Notes: a model not told the origin generated them from the letters alone. 64,000 nt of DNA from Pseudescherichia vulneris NBRC 102420 (GCF_000759795.1 NZ_BBMZ01000007.1:1-64000), one strand, 5' to 3'; shown: positions 50,638-63,772, counted from the first letter of the stretch. A program made the numbers and translations.

Positions 50638-51470
50638 TGTTTGCAGTGGCTTCAAAACGCGTGCTGCCCGGCTTTACCCTTAGCCTCGGGACCAGCCTGC
50701 TGTTCGTCTGCCTGATCCTGCTCCTGCCGCTCAGCGCGCTGGTTATGCAACTCTCGGAGATGAGCTGGGCGCAGTACTGGGAGGTGGTGACCAACCCGCA
50801 GGTTGTCGCCGCCTATAAGGTCACGCTGCTGTCGGCCTTTGTCGCCTCGATTTTCAACGGCGTCTTTGGCCTGCTGATGGCGTGGATCCTGACGCGCTAC
50901 CGTTTTCCTGGGCGCACCCTGCTGGATGCGCTGATGGACCTGCCGTTTGCCCTGCCGACGGCGGTAGCGGGTCTGACCCTCGCCTCGCTCTTTTCCGTCA
51001 ACGGCTTCTACGGCCAGTGGCTGGCGCAGTTTGATATTAAAGTGACTTATACCTGGCTCGGCATTGCCGTGGCGATGGCCTTTACCAGCATCCCCTTTGT
51101 AGTGCGGACGGTGCAGCCGGTGCTGGAGGAGTTGGGGCCGGAATATGAGGAAGCGGCCCAGACGCTGGGTGCAACGCGGCTGCAAAGCTTCCGTAAGGTC
51201 GTAATGCCCGAGCTCTCCCCTGCGCTGCTGGCGGGCGTGGCGCTGTCGTTTACCCGCAGCCTTGGCGAGTTCGGCGCGGTGATCTTTATCGCCGGCAACA
51301 TTGCCTGGAAAACTGAAGTGACCTCGCTGATGATCTTTGTCCGCCTGCAGGAGTTTGACTACCCGGCGGCGAGCGCCATTGCCTCGGTGATCCTTGCTGC
51401 CTCACTGCTGCTGCTGTTCTCAATTAATACTCTGCAAAGTCGCTTTGGTCGACGGGTGGTAGGTCACTAA
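50637..51470 (+). CDS. cysT: Sulfate/thiosulfate ABC permease CysT (CysU)
   Basis: 277 residues (E. coli 277). Inner-membrane ABC permease with six helices and the EAA loop (YEEAAQTLGATRLQSFRKVV) that contacts CysA. Heterodimer partner of CysW. Coupled by one-base overlaps (TAATG) on both sides. Confidence 0.97.
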   Translation: MFAVASKRVLPGFTLSLGTSLLFVCLILLLPLSALVMQLSEMSWAQYWEVVTNPQVVAAYKVTLLSAFVASIFNGVFGLLMAWILTRYRFPGRTLLDALMDLPFALPTAVAGLTLASLFSVNGFYGQWLAQFDIKVTYTWLGIAVAMAFTSIPFVVRTVQPVLEELGPEYEEAAQTLGATRLQSFRKVVMPELSPALLAGVALSFTRSLGEFGAVIFIAGNIAWKTEVTSLMIFVRLQEFDYPAASAIASVILAASLLLLFSINTLQSRFGRRVVGH

Positions 51471-52342
51471 TGGCGGAAGTCTCCCAATTGAAACACGATC
51501 GTTCCCGGATTAACTGGGGTAAATGGTTCCTGATCGGTTCCGGAATGCTGATCTCGACATTTATTCTGGTGGTGCCGACGGTCTACATTTTCGTACAGGC
51601 CTTCAGTAAAGGGCTAATGCCGGTGCTGGAGAACCTCGCCAACCCGGATATGCTCCACGCGATCTGGCTGACGGTGCTGATTGCTCTGATCACCGTCCCG
51701 GTTAACCTGGTATTCGGGACGCTGCTCGCCTGGCTGGTGACCCGCTTTAATTTCCCCGGTCGTCAGCTGCTGCTGACCCTGCTCGATATTCCGTTTGCCG
51801 TTTCGCCGGTCGTAGCAGGCCTCGTCTATCTGCTGTTTTATGGCTCCAACGGCCCGCTTGGCGGCTGGCTCGACGAGCATGATTTACAGATTATGTTCGC
51901 CTGGCCCGGCATGGTGCTGGTGACCATTTTCGTTACCTGTCCGTTTGTGGTGCGCGAGCTGGTGCCGGTAATGCTCAGCCAGGGCAGCCACGAGGACGAG
52001 GCGGCGATTTTGCTGGGCGCCTCCGGCTGGCAGATGTTCCGTCGCGTAACGCTGCCGAACATTCGCTGGGCGCTGCTCTACGGCGTGGTGCTGACCAACG
52101 CCCGCGCCATTGGCGAATTCGGTGCGGTATCGGTGGTGTCCGGTTCTATTCGCGGCGAAACCCTATCGCTGCCGCTACAGATTGAGTTACTTCAGCAGGA
52201 CTACAACACGGTGGGATCCTTTACCGCCGCGGCCCTGCTGACGTTAATGGCTATTTTGACCCTGTTCTTAAAGAGTGGGTTGCAGTGGCGTTTACATAAT
52301 CAAGAGAAACGCGCGCAACAGGAGGGAAATCATGAGCATTGA
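51470..52342 (+). CDS. cysW: Sulfate/thiosulfate ABC permease CysW
   Basis: 290 residues (E. coli 291). Second permease subunit, with the EAA loop [20 protein letters not shown]. Its 3' end overlaps cysA by 11 bases. Confidence 0.97.
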   Translation: MAEVSQLKHDRSRINWGKWFLIGSGMLISTFILVVPTVYIFVQAFSKGLMPVLENLANPDMLHAIWLTVLIALITVPVNLVFGTLLAWLVTRFNFPGRQLLLTLLDIPFAVSPVVAGLVYLLFYGSNGPLGGWLDEHDLQIMFAWPGMVLVTIFVTCPFVVRELVPVMLSQGSHEDEAAILLGASGWQMFRRVTLPNIRWALLYGVVLTNARAIGEFGAVSVVSGSIRGETLSLPLQIELLQQDYNTVGSFTAAALLTLMAILTLFLKSGLQWRLHNQEKRAQQEGNHEH

Positions 52343-53426
52343 GATTGCCAATATTAAGAAGTCTTTTGGTCGCACCCAGGTGCTGAATGATATCTCTCTG
52401 GATATCCCTTCCGGGCAGATGGTGGCGCTGCTGGGGCCGTCCGGCTCGGGCAAAACCACGCTGCTGCGTATTATTGCCGGGCTTGAGCACCAGACCAGCG
52501 GACATATTCGTTTTCACGGCACCGACGTGGGCCGTCTGCACGCCCGTGACCGTAAGGTCGGCTTCGTGTTCCAGCACTACGCGCTGTTCCGCCATATGAC
52601 GGTATTCGACAACATCGCCTTTGGCCTGACGGTGCTACCGCGACGCGAACGGCCGAACGCGGCGGCGATCAAAGCCAAGGTGACTAAGCTGCTGGAGATG
52701 GTGCAGCTGGCGCACCTGGCCGATCGCTATCCGGCCCAGCTCTCCGGCGGGCAGAAGCAGCGCGTTGCTCTGGCACGCGCCCTGGCCCCGGATCCGCAGA
52801 TCCTGCTGCTGGATGAGCCTTTTGGCGCGCTGGATGCCCAGGTGCGTAAAGAGCTTCGTCGCTGGCTGCGTGAGCTGCACGAAGAGCTGAAATTCACCAG
52901 CGTCTTCGTGACCCACGATCAGGAAGAGGCGATGGAAGTGGCCGACCGCGTGGTGGTCATGAGCCAGGGGAATATTGAGCAGGTTGACGTCCCGGAGCAG
53001 GTCTGGCGTGAGCCCGCGACCCGCTTCGTGCTGGAGTTTATGGGTGAGGTAAACCGTCTGCACGGCGTGGTGCGCGGCAGCCAGTTTCACGTCGGCGCAC
53101 ACCGCTGGCCGCTGGGTTACACCCCGGCGCACCAGGGCGAGGTCGATCTCTTCCTGCGTCCGTGGGAAGTGGATATCAGCCGCCGTACCAGCCTGGACGC
53201 ACCGCTGCCGGTGGTGGTGGTTGAGGCCAGCCCGAAAGGGCACTATACCCAGCTGGTGGTGCAGCCTCAGGGCTGGTATGACGAACCGCTGTCGGTGGTG
53301 CTGCGTGGCGAAGATGCGCCGCAGCGCGGTGAGCGTCTGTTCATCGGCCTGCAAAATGCTCGCCTCTACCACGGCACAGAGCGTCTTGCCGAGCGTGGGG
53401 ATCTTGCTCTGGCGCACTCTGCCTGA
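52332..53426 (+). CDS. cysA: Sulfate/thiosulfate ABC ATPase CysA
   Basis: 364 residues (E. coli 365). Start ATG 52332 after AGGAGGG inside the cysW end. Walker [13 protein letters not shown], signature [15 protein letters not shown], Walker [14 protein letters not shown]-loop [13 protein letters not shown]-terminal TOBE-type regulatory domain (~240-364). Powers CysTW transport. The transcript appears to end at the BIME that follows. Confidence 0.98.
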   Translation: MSIEIANIKKSFGRTQVLNDISLDIPSGQMVALLGPSGSGKTTLLRIIAGLEHQTSGHIRFHGTDVGRLHARDRKVGFVFQHYALFRHMTVFDNIAFGLTVLPRRERPNAAAIKAKVTKLLEMVQLAHLADRYPAQLSGGQKQRVALARALAPDPQILLLDEPFGALDAQVRKELRRWLRELHEELKFTSVFVTHDQEEAMEVADRVVVMSQGNIEQVDVPEQVWREPATRFVLEFMGEVNRLHGVVRGSQFHVGAHRWPLGYTPAHQGEVDLFLRPWEVDISRRTSLDAPLPVVVVEASPKGHYTQLVVQPQGWYDEPLSVVLRGEDAPQRGERLFIGLQNARLYHGTERLAERGDLALAHSA

Positions 53427-53449
53427 TAGTTTAACGAGTATGTTTATCG

Positions 53450-53533
53450 CCCGGTGGCGCTGCGCTTACCGGGCCTACAATTATCACAGCGTCTTGTAGG
53501 CCGGGTAAGCGATAGCGCCACCCGGCTTTTTTA
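53450..53533. repeat. BIME (two inverted REP units) after cysA
   Basis: A REP unit (53450-53480) and an inverted one (53496-53527) form a large hairpin, followed by TTTTTT, so it can also act as the cysPTWA terminator ahead of cysM. Confidence 0.88.
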
Positions 53534-53546
53534 TTGAGTAAAAACC

Positions 53547-54458
53547 GTGAACACACTCGAACACACCATCGGCAATACCCCCCTGGTAAAACTTCAGCGT
53601 ATGACGCCCGACAACGGCAGTGAAATCTGGGCCAAGCTGGAGGGAAATAATCCTGCCGGCTCGGTGAAAGACCGGGCCGCGCTCTCGATGATCGTGCAGG
53701 CAGAGAAGCGAGGCGAGATAAAGCCCGGCGACGTCCTGATTGAGGCCACCAGCGGCAACACCGGTATCGCTCTGGCGATGATCGCCGCACTCAAAGGCTA
53801 CCGCATGAAGCTACTCATGCCGGACAATATGAGCCAGGAGCGACGTGCAGCGATGCACGCCTACGGCGCGGAGCTGATTCTGGTGAGCCGTGAGCAGGGG
53901 ATGGAGGGTGCGCGGGACCTGGCTGCGGCGATGGCCCAGCGCGGGGAGGGTAAGCTTCTCGACCAGTTCAATAATCCTGACAACCCTTATGCCCACTACA
54001 CCACCACCGGGCCGGAGATCTGGCAGCAGACCGGCGGCCGCATCAGCCATTTTGTCTCCAGCATGGGCACGACCGGCACCATTACCGGCGTATCGCGTTT
54101 TCTGCGCGAACAGGCGAAACCTGTCTCCATCGTTGGCCTGCAGCCGGAAGAGGGGAGCAGCATTCCCGGGATCCGTCGCTGGCCAGCGGAGTACATGCCG
54201 GGCATTTTCAACGCCTCGCTGGTCGATGTGGTGCTGGATATCCACCAGCGCGACGCTGAGAACACCATGCGGGCGCTGGCGGTGCGGGAGGGGATCTTCT
54301 GTGGCGTGAGCTCCGGCGGCGCGGTTGCAGGTGCAATTCGCGTGGCCAATGAAAATCCGGGGGCGGTAGTGGTGGCGATAATCTGCGACCGTGGCGATCG
54401 CTACCTTTCAACCGGCGTGTTTGGTGAGGAGAGCTATGCCCAGGGGGCGGGAATTTAA
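53547..54458 (+). CDS. cysM: O-acetylserine sulfhydrylase B (CysM)
   Basis: 303 residues (E. coli 303). PLP enzyme making cysteine from O-acetylserine and sulfide; isozyme B also uses thiosulfate to give S-sulfocysteine. The PLP Lys is in [13 protein letters not shown], the phosphate loop is [13 protein letters not shown] and the substrate loop [13 protein letters not shown]. Distinguished from CysK (also in this window) by length and by location after cysPTWA. Six bases before pdxK. Confidence 0.97.
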   Translation: MNTLEHTIGNTPLVKLQRMTPDNGSEIWAKLEGNNPAGSVKDRAALSMIVQAEKRGEIKPGDVLIEATSGNTGIALAMIAALKGYRMKLLMPDNMSQERRAAMHAYGAELILVSREQGMEGARDLAAAMAQRGEGKLLDQFNNPDNPYAHYTTTGPEIWQQTGGRISHFVSSMGTTGTITGVSRFLREQAKPVSIVGLQPEEGSSIPGIRRWPAEYMPGIFNASLVDVVLDIHQRDAENTMRALAVREGIFCGVSSGGAVAGAIRVANENPGAVVVAIICDRGDRYLSTGVFGEESYAQGAGI

Positions 54459-54463
54459 CTATT

Positions 54464-55300
54464 ATGGACATGATCTTATTTCGGGATAAGACCCGAGCGC
54501 AGCAGACGGATATCGTGGCGGTGCAGTCTCAGGTGGTCTACGGCAGCGTGGGCAACAGCATCGCCGTGCCCAATATTCGTCAGCATCAGCTGACCGTCAC
54601 GGCAGTACCGACGGTGCTGTTTAGCAATACGCCGCACTACGACACCTTCTACGGCGGCGTCATTCCCGATGAGTGGTTCAGCGGCTACCTGAAAGCGCTG
54701 GAGGAGCGGGAGATCCTGCGTGAGCTGAAGGCGGTGACCACCGGCTATATGGGCAGCGCCAGCCAGATTACGCTGCTGGCGCAGTGGCTCCGTACGGTAA
54801 AAGAGACGCATCCGGATCTGCTGATCCTGGTGGACCCGGTGATCGGTGATATCGATAGCGGCACCTACGTGCATCCTGACATTCCTGAGGCCTATCGTCA
54901 GCATCTGCTGCCGCTGGCCCAGGGCATCACCCCCAACGTCTATGAACTGGAGATATTGAGCGGTCAGCCGTGCCGGGATCCTGAAAGCGCAGTTGCAGCG
55001 GCGAAAGGGCTGCTGTCAGATACGCTCAAATGGGTGGCTATTACCAGCGCGCCCGTGGCCGGTGACCCGGATGCGATCCACGTTGTGCTGGTTACCGACG
55101 ATGCGGTAACCATCAGCGCTCACCCACGGGTAGCCACCGATCTGAAAGGCACGGGCGATCTCTTCTGTTCTGAGCTAGTGAGCCATATCGTGCAGGGGAC
55201 GAGCGTGGCAGAGGCGATTGGTCGTGCAGGCGACCGGGTAACAGCGGTAATGCGCTATACCCAGCAGGCAGGTTACGATGAATTGCTATTACCGGCCTGA
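54464..55300 (+). CDS. pdxK: Pyridoxal/pyridoxine/hydroxymethylpyrimidine kinase
   Basis: 278 residues (E. coli 283). Ribokinase-fold vitamin B6 kinase: [31 protein letters not shown], the ATP-site region [11 protein letters not shown] and catalytic [14 protein letters not shown]. It supplies PLP, the cofactor of CysM and CysK nearby. Starts 5 bases after cysM. K-12 has yfeS and yfeK between cysM and pdxK; these are absent. Its stop lies inside a 16-bp tandem duplication. Confidence 0.95.
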   Translation: MDMILFRDKTRAQQTDIVAVQSQVVYGSVGNSIAVPNIRQHQLTVTAVPTVLFSNTPHYDTFYGGVIPDEWFSGYLKALEEREILRELKAVTTGYMGSASQITLLAQWLRTVKETHPDLLILVDPVIGDIDSGTYVHPDIPEAYRQHLLPLAQGITPNVYELEILSGQPCRDPESAVAAAKGLLSDTLKWVAITSAPVAGDPDAIHVVLVTDDAVTISAHPRVATDLKGTGDLFCSELVSHIVQGTSVAEAIGRAGDRVTAVMRYTQQAGYDELLLPA

Positions 55301-55327
55301 TTTAATCAAGACCTGATTTAATCAAGA
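55296..55327. repeat. Two tandem copies of a 16-bp unit at the pdxK stop
   Basis: CCTGATTTAATCAAGA is repeated perfectly and immediately. The first copy contains the pdxK TGA stop (55298-55300). Confidence 0.95.
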
Positions 55328-55336
55328 TAGGAAACA

Positions 55337-55364
55337 AAAATGGCACCCGCATGGGTGCCATTTT
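55337..55364. terminator. Bidirectional terminator between pdxK and crr
   Basis: AAAATGGCACCC / GGGTGCCATTTT perfect 12-bp inverted repeat with a GCAT loop and T-runs on both strands; serves convergent pdxK and ptsHI-crr. Confidence 0.93.
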
Positions 55365-55379
55365 GCATTCCGGCAACAA

Positions 55380-55889
55380 TTACTTCTTGATGCGGATCAC
55401 CGGAGTCTCGCCCACGGTTACGCTACCGGACAGCTTGTTCAGCTCTTTGATCTCATCCATGTTGGAGATAACAACCGGCGTCAGGGTAGACTTGGCTTTC
55501 TCTTCCAGCAGCGGCAGATCGAACTCGATCACCGGATCACCAACCTTAACGCGCTGGCCTTCTTCGGCGATACGTTTGAAACCTTCGCCTTTCAGTTCAA
55601 CGGTATCGATACCGAAGTGAACGAACAGCTCGATGCCGCTATCGGATTCGATAGAGAAGGCATGGTTGGTTTCAAAAATCTTGCCAATGGTGCCATCAAC
55701 AGGCGCAACCATTTTGTTGCCGGTTGGTTTGATAGCAATGCCATCACCAACGATTTTTTCAGCAAACACCACATCCGGCACATCTTCGATGTTGACGATC
55801 TCGCCAGACAGCGGAGCAATAATCTCAATGGTTCCGGTATCTTTCTTATCGTCAGAAACCAGAGATTTCAGTTTATCGAACAAACCCAT
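55380..55889 (-). CDS. crr: PTS enzyme IIA-glucose
   Basis: 169 residues (E. coli 169). Receives phosphate from HPr and passes it to the glucose IIB; its unphosphorylated form inhibits non-PTS permeases and its phosphorylated form stimulates adenylate cyclase. The active His is in [18 protein letters not shown], with the other conserved His in [11 protein letters not shown]. Last gene of ptsHI-crr, 40 bases after ptsI. Confidence 0.98.
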   Translation of the reverse strand: MGLFDKLKSLVSDDKKDTGTIEIIAPLSGEIVNIEDVPDVVFAEKIVGDGIAIKPTGNKMVAPVDGTIGKIFETNHAFSIESDSGIELFVHFGIDTVELKGEGFKRIAEEGQRVKVGDPVIEFDLPLLEEKAKSTLTPVVISNMDEIKELNKLSGSVTVGETPVIRIKK

Positions 55890-55929
55890 GATCTTCTCCT
55901 AAGCAGTAATTTGGGCCGCATCTCGTGGA

Positions 55930-57657
55930 TTAGCAGATTGTTTTTTCTTCAATGAACTTGTTAACCAGCGTCATTAACTCGTCCGTTGTCGGTTGAGCAA
56001 GAGCCTGCTCTGCTAAAACCTTCGCATCTTCGAAGTTCGTGTTACGAATAATCTTCTTAATGCGCGGGATAGAAATGGCACTCATACTGAATTCATCCAG
56101 ACCCATCCCCAGCAACAGAAGTGTAGCACGTTCGTCGCCTGCAAGCTCTCCACACATGCCGGTCCATTTACCTTCAGCATGAGAAGCATCAATAACTTGC
56201 TTAATTAAGGTCAATACAGACGGCGACATCGGCTGATACAGATGGGAGATCATATCATTACCGCGGTCAACGGCCAGGGTGTACTGGGTTAAGTCGTTGG
56301 TGCCGATACTGAAGAAATCGACCTCTTTCGCCAGGTGACGGGCGATAGTGGCAGCGGCAGGGGTTTCCACCATGACGCCCACTTCAATGCTCTCGTCAAA
56401 GGCTTTACCTTCGTCACGCAGCTCCTGCTTGAAGGTTTCGATCGCTTTCTTCAGCACGCGCACTTCTTCAACAGAGATGATCATCGGGAACATGATGCGC
56501 AGCTTGCCGAACGCGGAAGCACGCAGGATAGCGCGGACCTGGTCACGCAGGATCTCTTTACGATCCATGGCGATACGCACGGCGCGCCAGCCGAGGAACG
56601 GGTTCTCTTCTTTCGGGAAGTTCATGTACGGCAGCTCTTTATCGCCGCCGATGTCCATAGTACGGACGATAACCGCCTGAGAGCCGCAGGCTTCTGCTAC
56701 CGCTTTATAGGCAGCAAACTGCTCTTCTTCAGTCGGCAGCGCGTCACGGTCCATGAACAGGAATTCGGTACGGTAGAGGCCTACGCCTTCTGCGCCGTTG
56801 CGCTCGGCACCGTCTACGTCACGCACGGTACCAATGTTGGCGCACACTTCGACCTGATGGCCGTCAAGGGTGATCGCCGGCAGATCTTTCAGCTTCGCCA
56901 GTTCGGCTTTCTCGGAAGCAACCTGCTCCTGCACGTTACGCAGGTTTTCGATCTCATCGCTGGTCGGATTAACGTAAACTTTGTTATTCACCGCATCGAG
57001 GATCAGATAGTCGTCGTTTTTCACCTGGGCGGTGACGCTACCGGTACCCACAATGGCAGGCAGCTCAAGGGAGCGCGCCATGATGGAGGTATGGGAGGTG
57101 CGTCCGCCAGCGTCGGTGATAAAGCCCAGCACCTTGTTCAGGTTCAGCTGTGCGGTTTCCGACGGGGTCAAATCCGCTGCAACCAGGATCACTTCGTCCT
57201 GAATAGCGCTCAGATCGATGATCGCCAGGCCGAGGATGTTGCGCAGCAGGCGTTTACCGATGTCGCGTACGTCAGCCGCACGCTCTTTCAGGTACTCGTC
57301 GTCCAGCTCTTCCAGGGCAGTTGCCTGACCTTCGATAACTTCATGCGCAGCTGCATCAGCCGTCATGTTTTTATCTTTAATCAGGGCTATGATTTCCTGC
57401 TCCAGCTCCTCATCTTCCAGCAACATGATGTGGCCTTCGAAGATGGCTTCTTTTTCTTCACCGAAGGTTTCACCAGCTTTGGTTTTGATCGTTTCGAGCT
57501 GCGAGGATGCCTTGGCACGACCGCTCAGAAAACGTTCAACTTCCTGATCAACCTTATCGGCAGAAATTTTTTTCCGGTCGATGACGATCTCGTCTTCTTT
57601 CAGCAGCAGTGCTTTGCCGAAAGCGATACCCGGGGATGCTAAAATGCCTGAAATCAT
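55930..57657 (-). CDS. ptsI: PTS enzyme I
   Basis: 575 residues (E. coli 575). Transfers phosphate from PEP to HPr. Phospho-His domain with [20 protein letters not shown]; HPr-binding helical N-terminus; C-terminal PEP-binding barrel with the catalytic Cys in [12 protein letters not shown] and [12 protein letters not shown]. Complete. 44 bases after ptsH. Confidence 0.99.
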   Translation of the reverse strand: MISGILASPGIAFGKALLLKEDEIVIDRKKISADKVDQEVERFLSGRAKASSQLETIKTKAGETFGEEKEAIFEGHIMLLEDEELEQEIIALIKDKNMTADAAAHEVIEGQATALEELDDEYLKERAADVRDIGKRLLRNILGLAIIDLSAIQDEVILVAADLTPSETAQLNLNKVLGFITDAGGRTSHTSIMARSLELPAIVGTGSVTAQVKNDDYLILDAVNNKVYVNPTSDEIENLRNVQEQVASEKAELAKLKDLPAITLDGHQVEVCANIGTVRDVDGAERNGAEGVGLYRTEFLFMDRDALPTEEEQFAAYKAVAEACGSQAVIVRTMDIGGDKELPYMNFPKEENPFLGWRAVRIAMDRKEILRDQVRAILRASAFGKLRIMFPMIISVEEVRVLKKAIETFKQELRDEGKAFDESIEVGVMVETPAAATIARHLAKEVDFFSIGTNDLTQYTLAVDRGNDMISHLYQPMSPSVLTLIKQVIDASHAEGKWTGMCGELAGDERATLLLLGMGLDEFSMSAISIPRIKKIIRNTNFEDAKVLAEQALAQPTTDELMTLVNKFIEEKTIC

Positions 57658-57701
57658 AACCCTACCTTACTTGTGACTGATTTTTTAAAAGAACCCGGAA
57701 C

Positions 57702-57959
57702 TTACTCGAGTTCAGCCATCAGTTTTACCAGATGCTCTACGGCTTTCTGCTCGTCTTCGCCTTCAGCGGACAGCGTTACAACGGTACCCTGGGTCAGGCC
57801 CAGAGTCTGGAGTTTGAACAGGCTTTTTGCGCTAGCGCTTTTGCCGTTGGAGGTCACAGTGATCTCTGAAGTGAAGCCTTTCGCTTCTTTCACAAACTGA
57901 GCAGCAGGGCGGGTATGCAGACCGTTCGGAGCGGTAATGGTAACTTCTTGCTGGAACAT
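57702..57959 (-). CDS. ptsH: HPr phosphocarrier
   Basis: 85 residues (E. coli 85). Active His15 in [12 protein letters not shown]; Ser46 in [12 protein letters not shown]. General PTS carrier between EI and sugar-specific IIA proteins. First gene of ptsHI-crr. Confidence 0.99.
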   Translation of the reverse strand: MFQQEVTITAPNGLHTRPAAQFVKEAKGFTSEITVTSNGKSASAKSLFKLQTLGLTQGTVVTLSAEGEDEQKAVEHLVKLMAELE

Positions 57960-58269
57960 TATATTTCCCCAACTTATAGGTTTAGTGTTGTGGATCTAAA
58001 GTCTAGCCTGGCGGCACAACTTTAGCCTGTATTGTTAGCGCCGGCATAACGGGACGCGGGGCAAAAGTTCGCCTGCGCAATCCGCTGCGGGCACTTTTGA
58101 CCGTGGCAAGTACTCGTCAATAACATTATGCCGCGAAAGCGAGACTTCAACCAAATCCTAAAATCGATTCAGCTAGCTTAAAGTCACAATTCGATTAATT
58201 TCGCGCTTCAAAATAAATGTGCTGGTTAAATACCAGACCCAACGGGGCGAATCAATGCCAGGTGAGTTG

Positions 58270-58292
58270 AAAGTTTGACGTGGGCCACAAAA
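58270..58292 (-). promoter_or_regulatory. Probable CRP site of the ptsH P0 promoter
   Basis: On the minus strand, TTTTGTGGCCCACGTCAAAC resembles the K-12 ptsH P0 CRP site as I remember it (TGTGGC half-site, then TCAAACTT). It is about 310 bases upstream of ptsH and abuts the cysK terminator. Confidence 0.5.
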
Positions 58293-58316
58293 AAGCACCC
58301 CGAAAGGTGCTTTTTT
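58289..58316. terminator. cysK terminator
   Basis: AAAAAAGCACC / GGTGCTTTTTT inverted repeat, symmetrical, with a T-run on the cysK strand. Confidence 0.88.
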
Positions 58317-58338
58317 ATGCGATTCTCGCTGTCCGCGA

Positions 58339-59310
58339 TTACTGCTGCAGCTCTTTTTCAGTGAAGAGATCGGCAAACAGGGCGGTACTCAAATAGCGCT
58401 CACCTGAAGAAGGCAGAATAACGACAATGTTCTTGTTGGTAAAGGCCTCATCTTCCTGCAGCTTCAGCGCAGCGGCAACGGCGGCACCGGAAGAGATTCC
58501 TGCCAGAATGCCTTCCTCTTCCATCAGACGACGCGCAACGCTAATCGCCTCATCGTTGGTGATCGCTACCACTTTGTCGATCAGCTTCAGATCGAGGTTG
58601 CCAGGGATAAAGCCAGCCCCGATACCCTGAATCTTGTGCGGGCCAGGCTTCAGCTCTTCGCCTGCCAGCGCCTGGGCAATAACCGGGGAGTCCGTCGGCT
58701 CTACCGCCACGGTGATCAGATCGGTTTTACCCTTGGTGTTTTTAATGTAGCGCGACACGCCGGTCAGCGTACCGCCAGTGCCTACGCCGGAGATGAACAC
58801 ATCAACCTGACCATCGGTATCTTCCCAGATCTCCGGGCCGGTGGTTTTTTCATGGATTTCCGGGTTAGCCGGGTTGCTGAACTGCTGCAGCAGCAGATAC
58901 TTAGCCGGATCGCTGGCGACGATCTCTTCCGCTTTCTGGATCGCGCCCTTCATGCCTTTCGCGCCTTCGGTCAGCACCAGGTTCGCGCCCAGCGCTTTCA
59001 GCAGCTTACGACGTTCAATGCTCATGGTTTCCGGCATGGTCAGGGTCAGCTTGTAGCCACGAGCTGCCGCCACATAGGCCAGGGCGATCCCGGTGTTGCC
59101 GCTGGTCGGTTCAACCAGCTCAACGCCTGCTTTCAGCACGCCACGTTTTTCGGCATCCCAAATCATATTGGCACCAATACGGCATTTCACGCTGAAGCTT
59201 GGGTTACGGGACTCGACCTTAGCGAGGATGCGTCCATTACCGATGCGGTTCAGTCGGACCAGCGGCGTGTGGCCGATAGTCAACGAGTTGTCTTCAAAAA
59301 TCTTACTCAT
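58339..59310 (-). CDS. cysK: O-acetylserine sulfhydrylase A (CysK)
   Basis: 323 residues (E. coli 323). Main cysteine synthase; also the partner of CysE. PLP Lys in [19 protein letters not shown] phosphate loop [14 protein letters not shown], substrate loop [13 protein letters not shown]. Downstream of cysZ, 139 bases away, with its own promoter region in between; CysB control expected. Confidence 0.98.
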   Translation of the reverse strand: MSKIFEDNSLTIGHTPLVRLNRIGNGRILAKVESRNPSFSVKCRIGANMIWDAEKRGVLKAGVELVEPTSGNTGIALAYVAAARGYKLTLTMPETMSIERRKLLKALGANLVLTEGAKGMKGAIQKAEEIVASDPAKYLLLQQFSNPANPEIHEKTTGPEIWEDTDGQVDVFISGVGTGGTLTGVSRYIKNTKGKTDLITVAVEPTDSPVIAQALAGEELKPGPHKIQGIGAGFIPGNLDLKLIDKVVAITNDEAISVARRLMEEEGILAGISSGAAVAAALKLQEDEAFTNKNIVVILPSSGERYLSTALFADLFTEKELQQ

Positions 59311-59449
59311 AGCCCGTCCTTAACTGTATGAATTTGGGAACGACATCAGCATACGCGGTTAAGGAATATGCGGAAGTAAGGATTTCGCATATCTATATGC
59401 TGATGAGAAATAATAGCAACAACTATGGAATAAGAACGGAATAGCGCAT

Positions 59450-60211
59450 TCATTTCCACAGTGCATGCTTCGACCGATAGCAGTCCACCCACATGGCGGT
59501 AGCACCGCAGACGGCAACGGGCATGATCACCAGGTTAAGTACCGGGATAAGCGTAAACAGACTGGTCAGCGCGCCAAACTGCATGTTGGTCACCTTTCGC
59601 GCCCGCAGCGCGCCGCGCATGGTTTTAAAGGCCACTTTGTGGTTATCAAACGGATAGTCACAGTACTGGATCGCCAGCATCCATGCGCTAAACAGGAACC
59701 ACAGCACCGGGGCGACCGTCTGCCCAATGCCGGGAATAAAGTAGAGCAGCAGCAGAACGGCGGCCCGTGGCAGATACCACGCCAGCTTCTGCCACTCGCG
59801 CTTCATGATCCGCGGCAGATCCTTAACGATGCCGGTAATACCGGTATCCGGCGGCGTCGCGCCGGTCAGCTGCGCCTCAAGCTGCTCGGCCAGCAGGCCG
59901 TTAAACGGGGCGGCAATCCAGTTGGCAATGGTTGAGAAGAAGTAGCCAAAGACCAGCACCACAGAGATCACGGCGATGGGCCAGAGCAGATAGCTCAGCC
60001 ACTGCAGCCAGTCCGGTACGTGGTTCATCAGCGCCGGGATCCAGCTATCAAGCTGGGTAAAGAGCCAGGCAAAAGCACAGCCAATCAAGACGATATTGAC
60101 CAGCAGCGGCATAATCACAAAGCGCCGGATGCCGGGCAGGGTGATAAGCTTCCAGCCCTGGGAAAAGTAATAAACGCCGCTGCGAGGTGGGGTGACCGAT
60201 GTTGAAACCAT
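59450..60211 (-). CDS. cysZ: CysZ, sulfate permease
   Basis: 253 residues (E. coli 253) from the ATG at 60211 ([20 protein letters not shown]); the longer frame reaching 60331 runs through the divergent promoter. High-affinity sulfate channel/transporter of the inner membrane: hydrophobic segments around 30-50 and 65-90, a soluble helical part, then [20 protein letters not shown]-like text ([20 protein letters not shown]). It acts alongside CysPTWA. Confidence 0.96.
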   Translation of the reverse strand: MVSTSVTPPRSGVYYFSQGWKLITLPGIRRFVIMPLLVNIVLIGCAFAWLFTQLDSWIPALMNHVPDWLQWLSYLLWPIAVISVVLVFGYFFSTIANWIAAPFNGLLAEQLEAQLTGATPPDTGITGIVKDLPRIMKREWQKLAWYLPRAAVLLLLYFIPGIGQTVAPVLWFLFSAWMLAIQYCDYPFDNHKVAFKTMRGALRARKVTNMQFGALTSLFTLIPVLNLVIMPVAVCGATAMWVDCYRSKHALWK

Positions 60212-60375
60212 AGTCAGGCTATACTCCTTTAATGACCCCCGAATGGGGTCCGTGGCTATATTATCCGTATCGCGCCGTCTGCACAGCTCGGAAATGTTCG
60301 AAAAAACAGCAAAAAGTACGATTTTACACATCTTTATGCGGTGAAAGCTGCGTGCGCACTTGCACTTGCGGTGAA

Positions 60376-60408
60376 CGGCAAATACTCTTAGTGAGTAAAT
60401 GTTTGCCG
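60376..60408. promoter_or_regulatory. Stem-loop in the zipA leader
   Basis: CGGCAAA-TACTC...GAGTA-(AATG bulge)-TTTGCCG forms a 12-bp stem with a bulge, ending about 34 bases before the zipA start. It could influence zipA mRNA or lie at the promoter. Confidence 0.4.
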
Positions 60409-60441
60409 TGGTGGCAAGGTGTTAGAACAACAGAGAATATA

Positions 60442-61467
60442 ATGATGCAGGATTTGCGTCTGATATTAATCATTGTTGGCGCGATCGCCATAATCGCTTT
60501 ACTGGTTCATGGTTTTTGGACCAGCCGGAAAGAGCGTTCGACGATGTTCCGCGATCGCCCAATGAAACGCATGAAGTCGCGTCGTGACGATGATGAGTCG
60601 TACGATGACGACACCGAAAATAACGTCGATGAAGGCGTGGGTGAAGTGCGTGTTCATAAAACGGGCCACGCCCCGAGTGCGGGTCAGGAGCATGACGTTC
60701 CGCGAACGCCGCAGCACCAGTATCAGCCGCCTTACGCGTCTGCTCAGCCTCGCCAGCACGCCCCCGTGCAGCCGGAAGAGCCGCTGCGCCAGGCTCCGCC
60801 TCAGCAGCCTGCCGCACCGCACGTTGAACCCCAGCCGGTGAGAAGTACAGCGACGCAGCCTGTTCAACACCAGCCTGTGCAACAGCAACCGATTCAACAG
60901 CAGCCGGTACAGCATCAACCTGTTCAGCAACAGCCTGTACAGCAGCCCCTGGCTCAGCAACCGGTAGCTCAGCAGCCGGTCGCCCAGCAGCCAGCGCCGG
61001 AACCTGCGCCGCAGGAAGCACCTGCCGTGGCAGAGAAGCCGCAGCGCAAAGAGACCGTTATTATCATGAACGTTGCCGCGCATCCCGGCAGCGAATTGAG
61101 CGGTGAAGTGCTGCTGGCCAGCATTCAGCAGGCCGGTTTCGCCTTTGGCGACATGAATATTTTCCATCGCCACCTTAGCCCTGACGGCAGTGGCCCGGCA
61201 CTGTTTAGCCTGGCGAATATGGTGAATCCGGGGACTTTCGATCCTGAGATGACCGGCAACTTTACGACGCCGGGCGTTACCATGTTTATGCAGGTGCCGT
61301 CCTATGGCGATGAGATGCAGAACTTCAAGCTGATGCTCCAGTCTGCGCAGTACATTGCCGATGAAGTTGGCGGCGTCGTGCTGGACGATCAGCGCCGAAT
61401 GATGACTCCGCAAAAGCTGCGTGAGTACCAGGACCGCATTCGTGAAGTGAAGGAAGCGAACGCGTAA
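60442..61467 (+). CDS. zipA: ZipA, FtsZ membrane tether
   Basis: 341 residues (E. coli 328). Essential divisome protein. N-terminal membrane anchor (about 6-26, [20 protein letters not shown]), a charged stretch ([15 protein letters not shown]), then a long Pro/Gln-rich linker (~85-195) with tandem QQPVQ-type repeats, and the C-terminal FtsZ-binding domain ([20 protein letters not shown] to the end), near-identical to E. coli. The start at 60442 gives MMQDLRL as in K-12. The repeat-rich linker accounts for its extra length. Confidence 0.97.
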   Translation: MMQDLRLILIIVGAIAIIALLVHGFWTSRKERSTMFRDRPMKRMKSRRDDDESYDDDTENNVDEGVGEVRVHKTGHAPSAGQEHDVPRTPQHQYQPPYASAQPRQHAPVQPEEPLRQAPPQQPAAPHVEPQPVRSTATQPVQHQPVQQQPIQQQPVQHQPVQQQPVQQPLAQQPVAQQPVAQQPAPEPAPQEAPAVAEKPQRKETVIIMNVAAHPGSELSGEVLLASIQQAGFAFGDMNIFHRHLSPDGSGPALFSLANMVNPGTFDPEMTGNFTTPGVTMFMQVPSYGDEMQNFKLMLQSAQYIADEVGGVVLDDQRRMMTPQKLREYQDRIREVKEANA

Positions 61468-61495
61468 CGCCTGCGGTAGTGTTATCTCTCTTATA

Positions 61496-61520
61496 AGCCC
61501 CCGCCTGTCGGGGGTTTTTT
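61496..61520 (+). terminator. zipA terminator
   Basis: CCCCCG / CGGGGG stem with a CCTGT loop and six T, 16 bases before the ligA start. Confidence 0.9.
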
Positions 61521-61527
61521 CTATTGA

Positions 61528-63555
<2,028 letters not shown>

Positions 63556-63556
63556 G

Positions 63557-63772
63557 ATGGATAAGGCCCAGCTGGTAGAGATTGCTAACACCGAGATGCC
63601 CTTTGGTAAATATAAGGGGCGGAGGCTGATCGATCTTCCGGAGGAGTACCTGCTCTGGTTTGCCCGCAAGGAGACGTTTCCGCCCGGACATCTTGGGCAA
63701 CTGATGGCCTTTACGTTGCTGATTAAAACCGAGGGGCTGACGCATCTGGTGCAGCCCCTACGGCGTCCTTAG
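63557..63772 (+). CDS. ypeB: YpeB, DUF3820 protein
   Basis: 71 residues (E. coli 72). MPFGKYKGRRLIDLPEEYLLWF near the N-terminus is the DUF3820 signature; similar stretches occur in exonuclease-linked proteins. Function unknown. One base after ligA, so cotranscribed. Its TAG overlaps the TAA of the convergent yfeH. Confidence 0.93.
   Translation: MDKAQLVEIANTEMPFGKYKGRRLIDLPEEYLLWFARKETFPPGHLGQLMAFTLLIKTEGLTHLVQPLRRP

Larger units (their letters stand above)
57960..58338. other. pts promoter region and cysK terminator
   Basis: About 380 bases with no gene. It holds the promoters of ptsHI-crr, a conserved CRP-type site at 58270-58292, and the cysK terminator. No other reading frame looks real. 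Confidence 0.6.

Noticed and set aside
53450-53533. Repeated palindromes as a possible CRISPR array
   Set aside because: They are REP/BIME units; no regular spacers. The 17-bp array after uraA also lacks spacers.
56335-57642. 435-codon open frame on the plus strand opposite ptsI
   Set aside because: Shadow of ptsI; no ribosome site or recognisable family.
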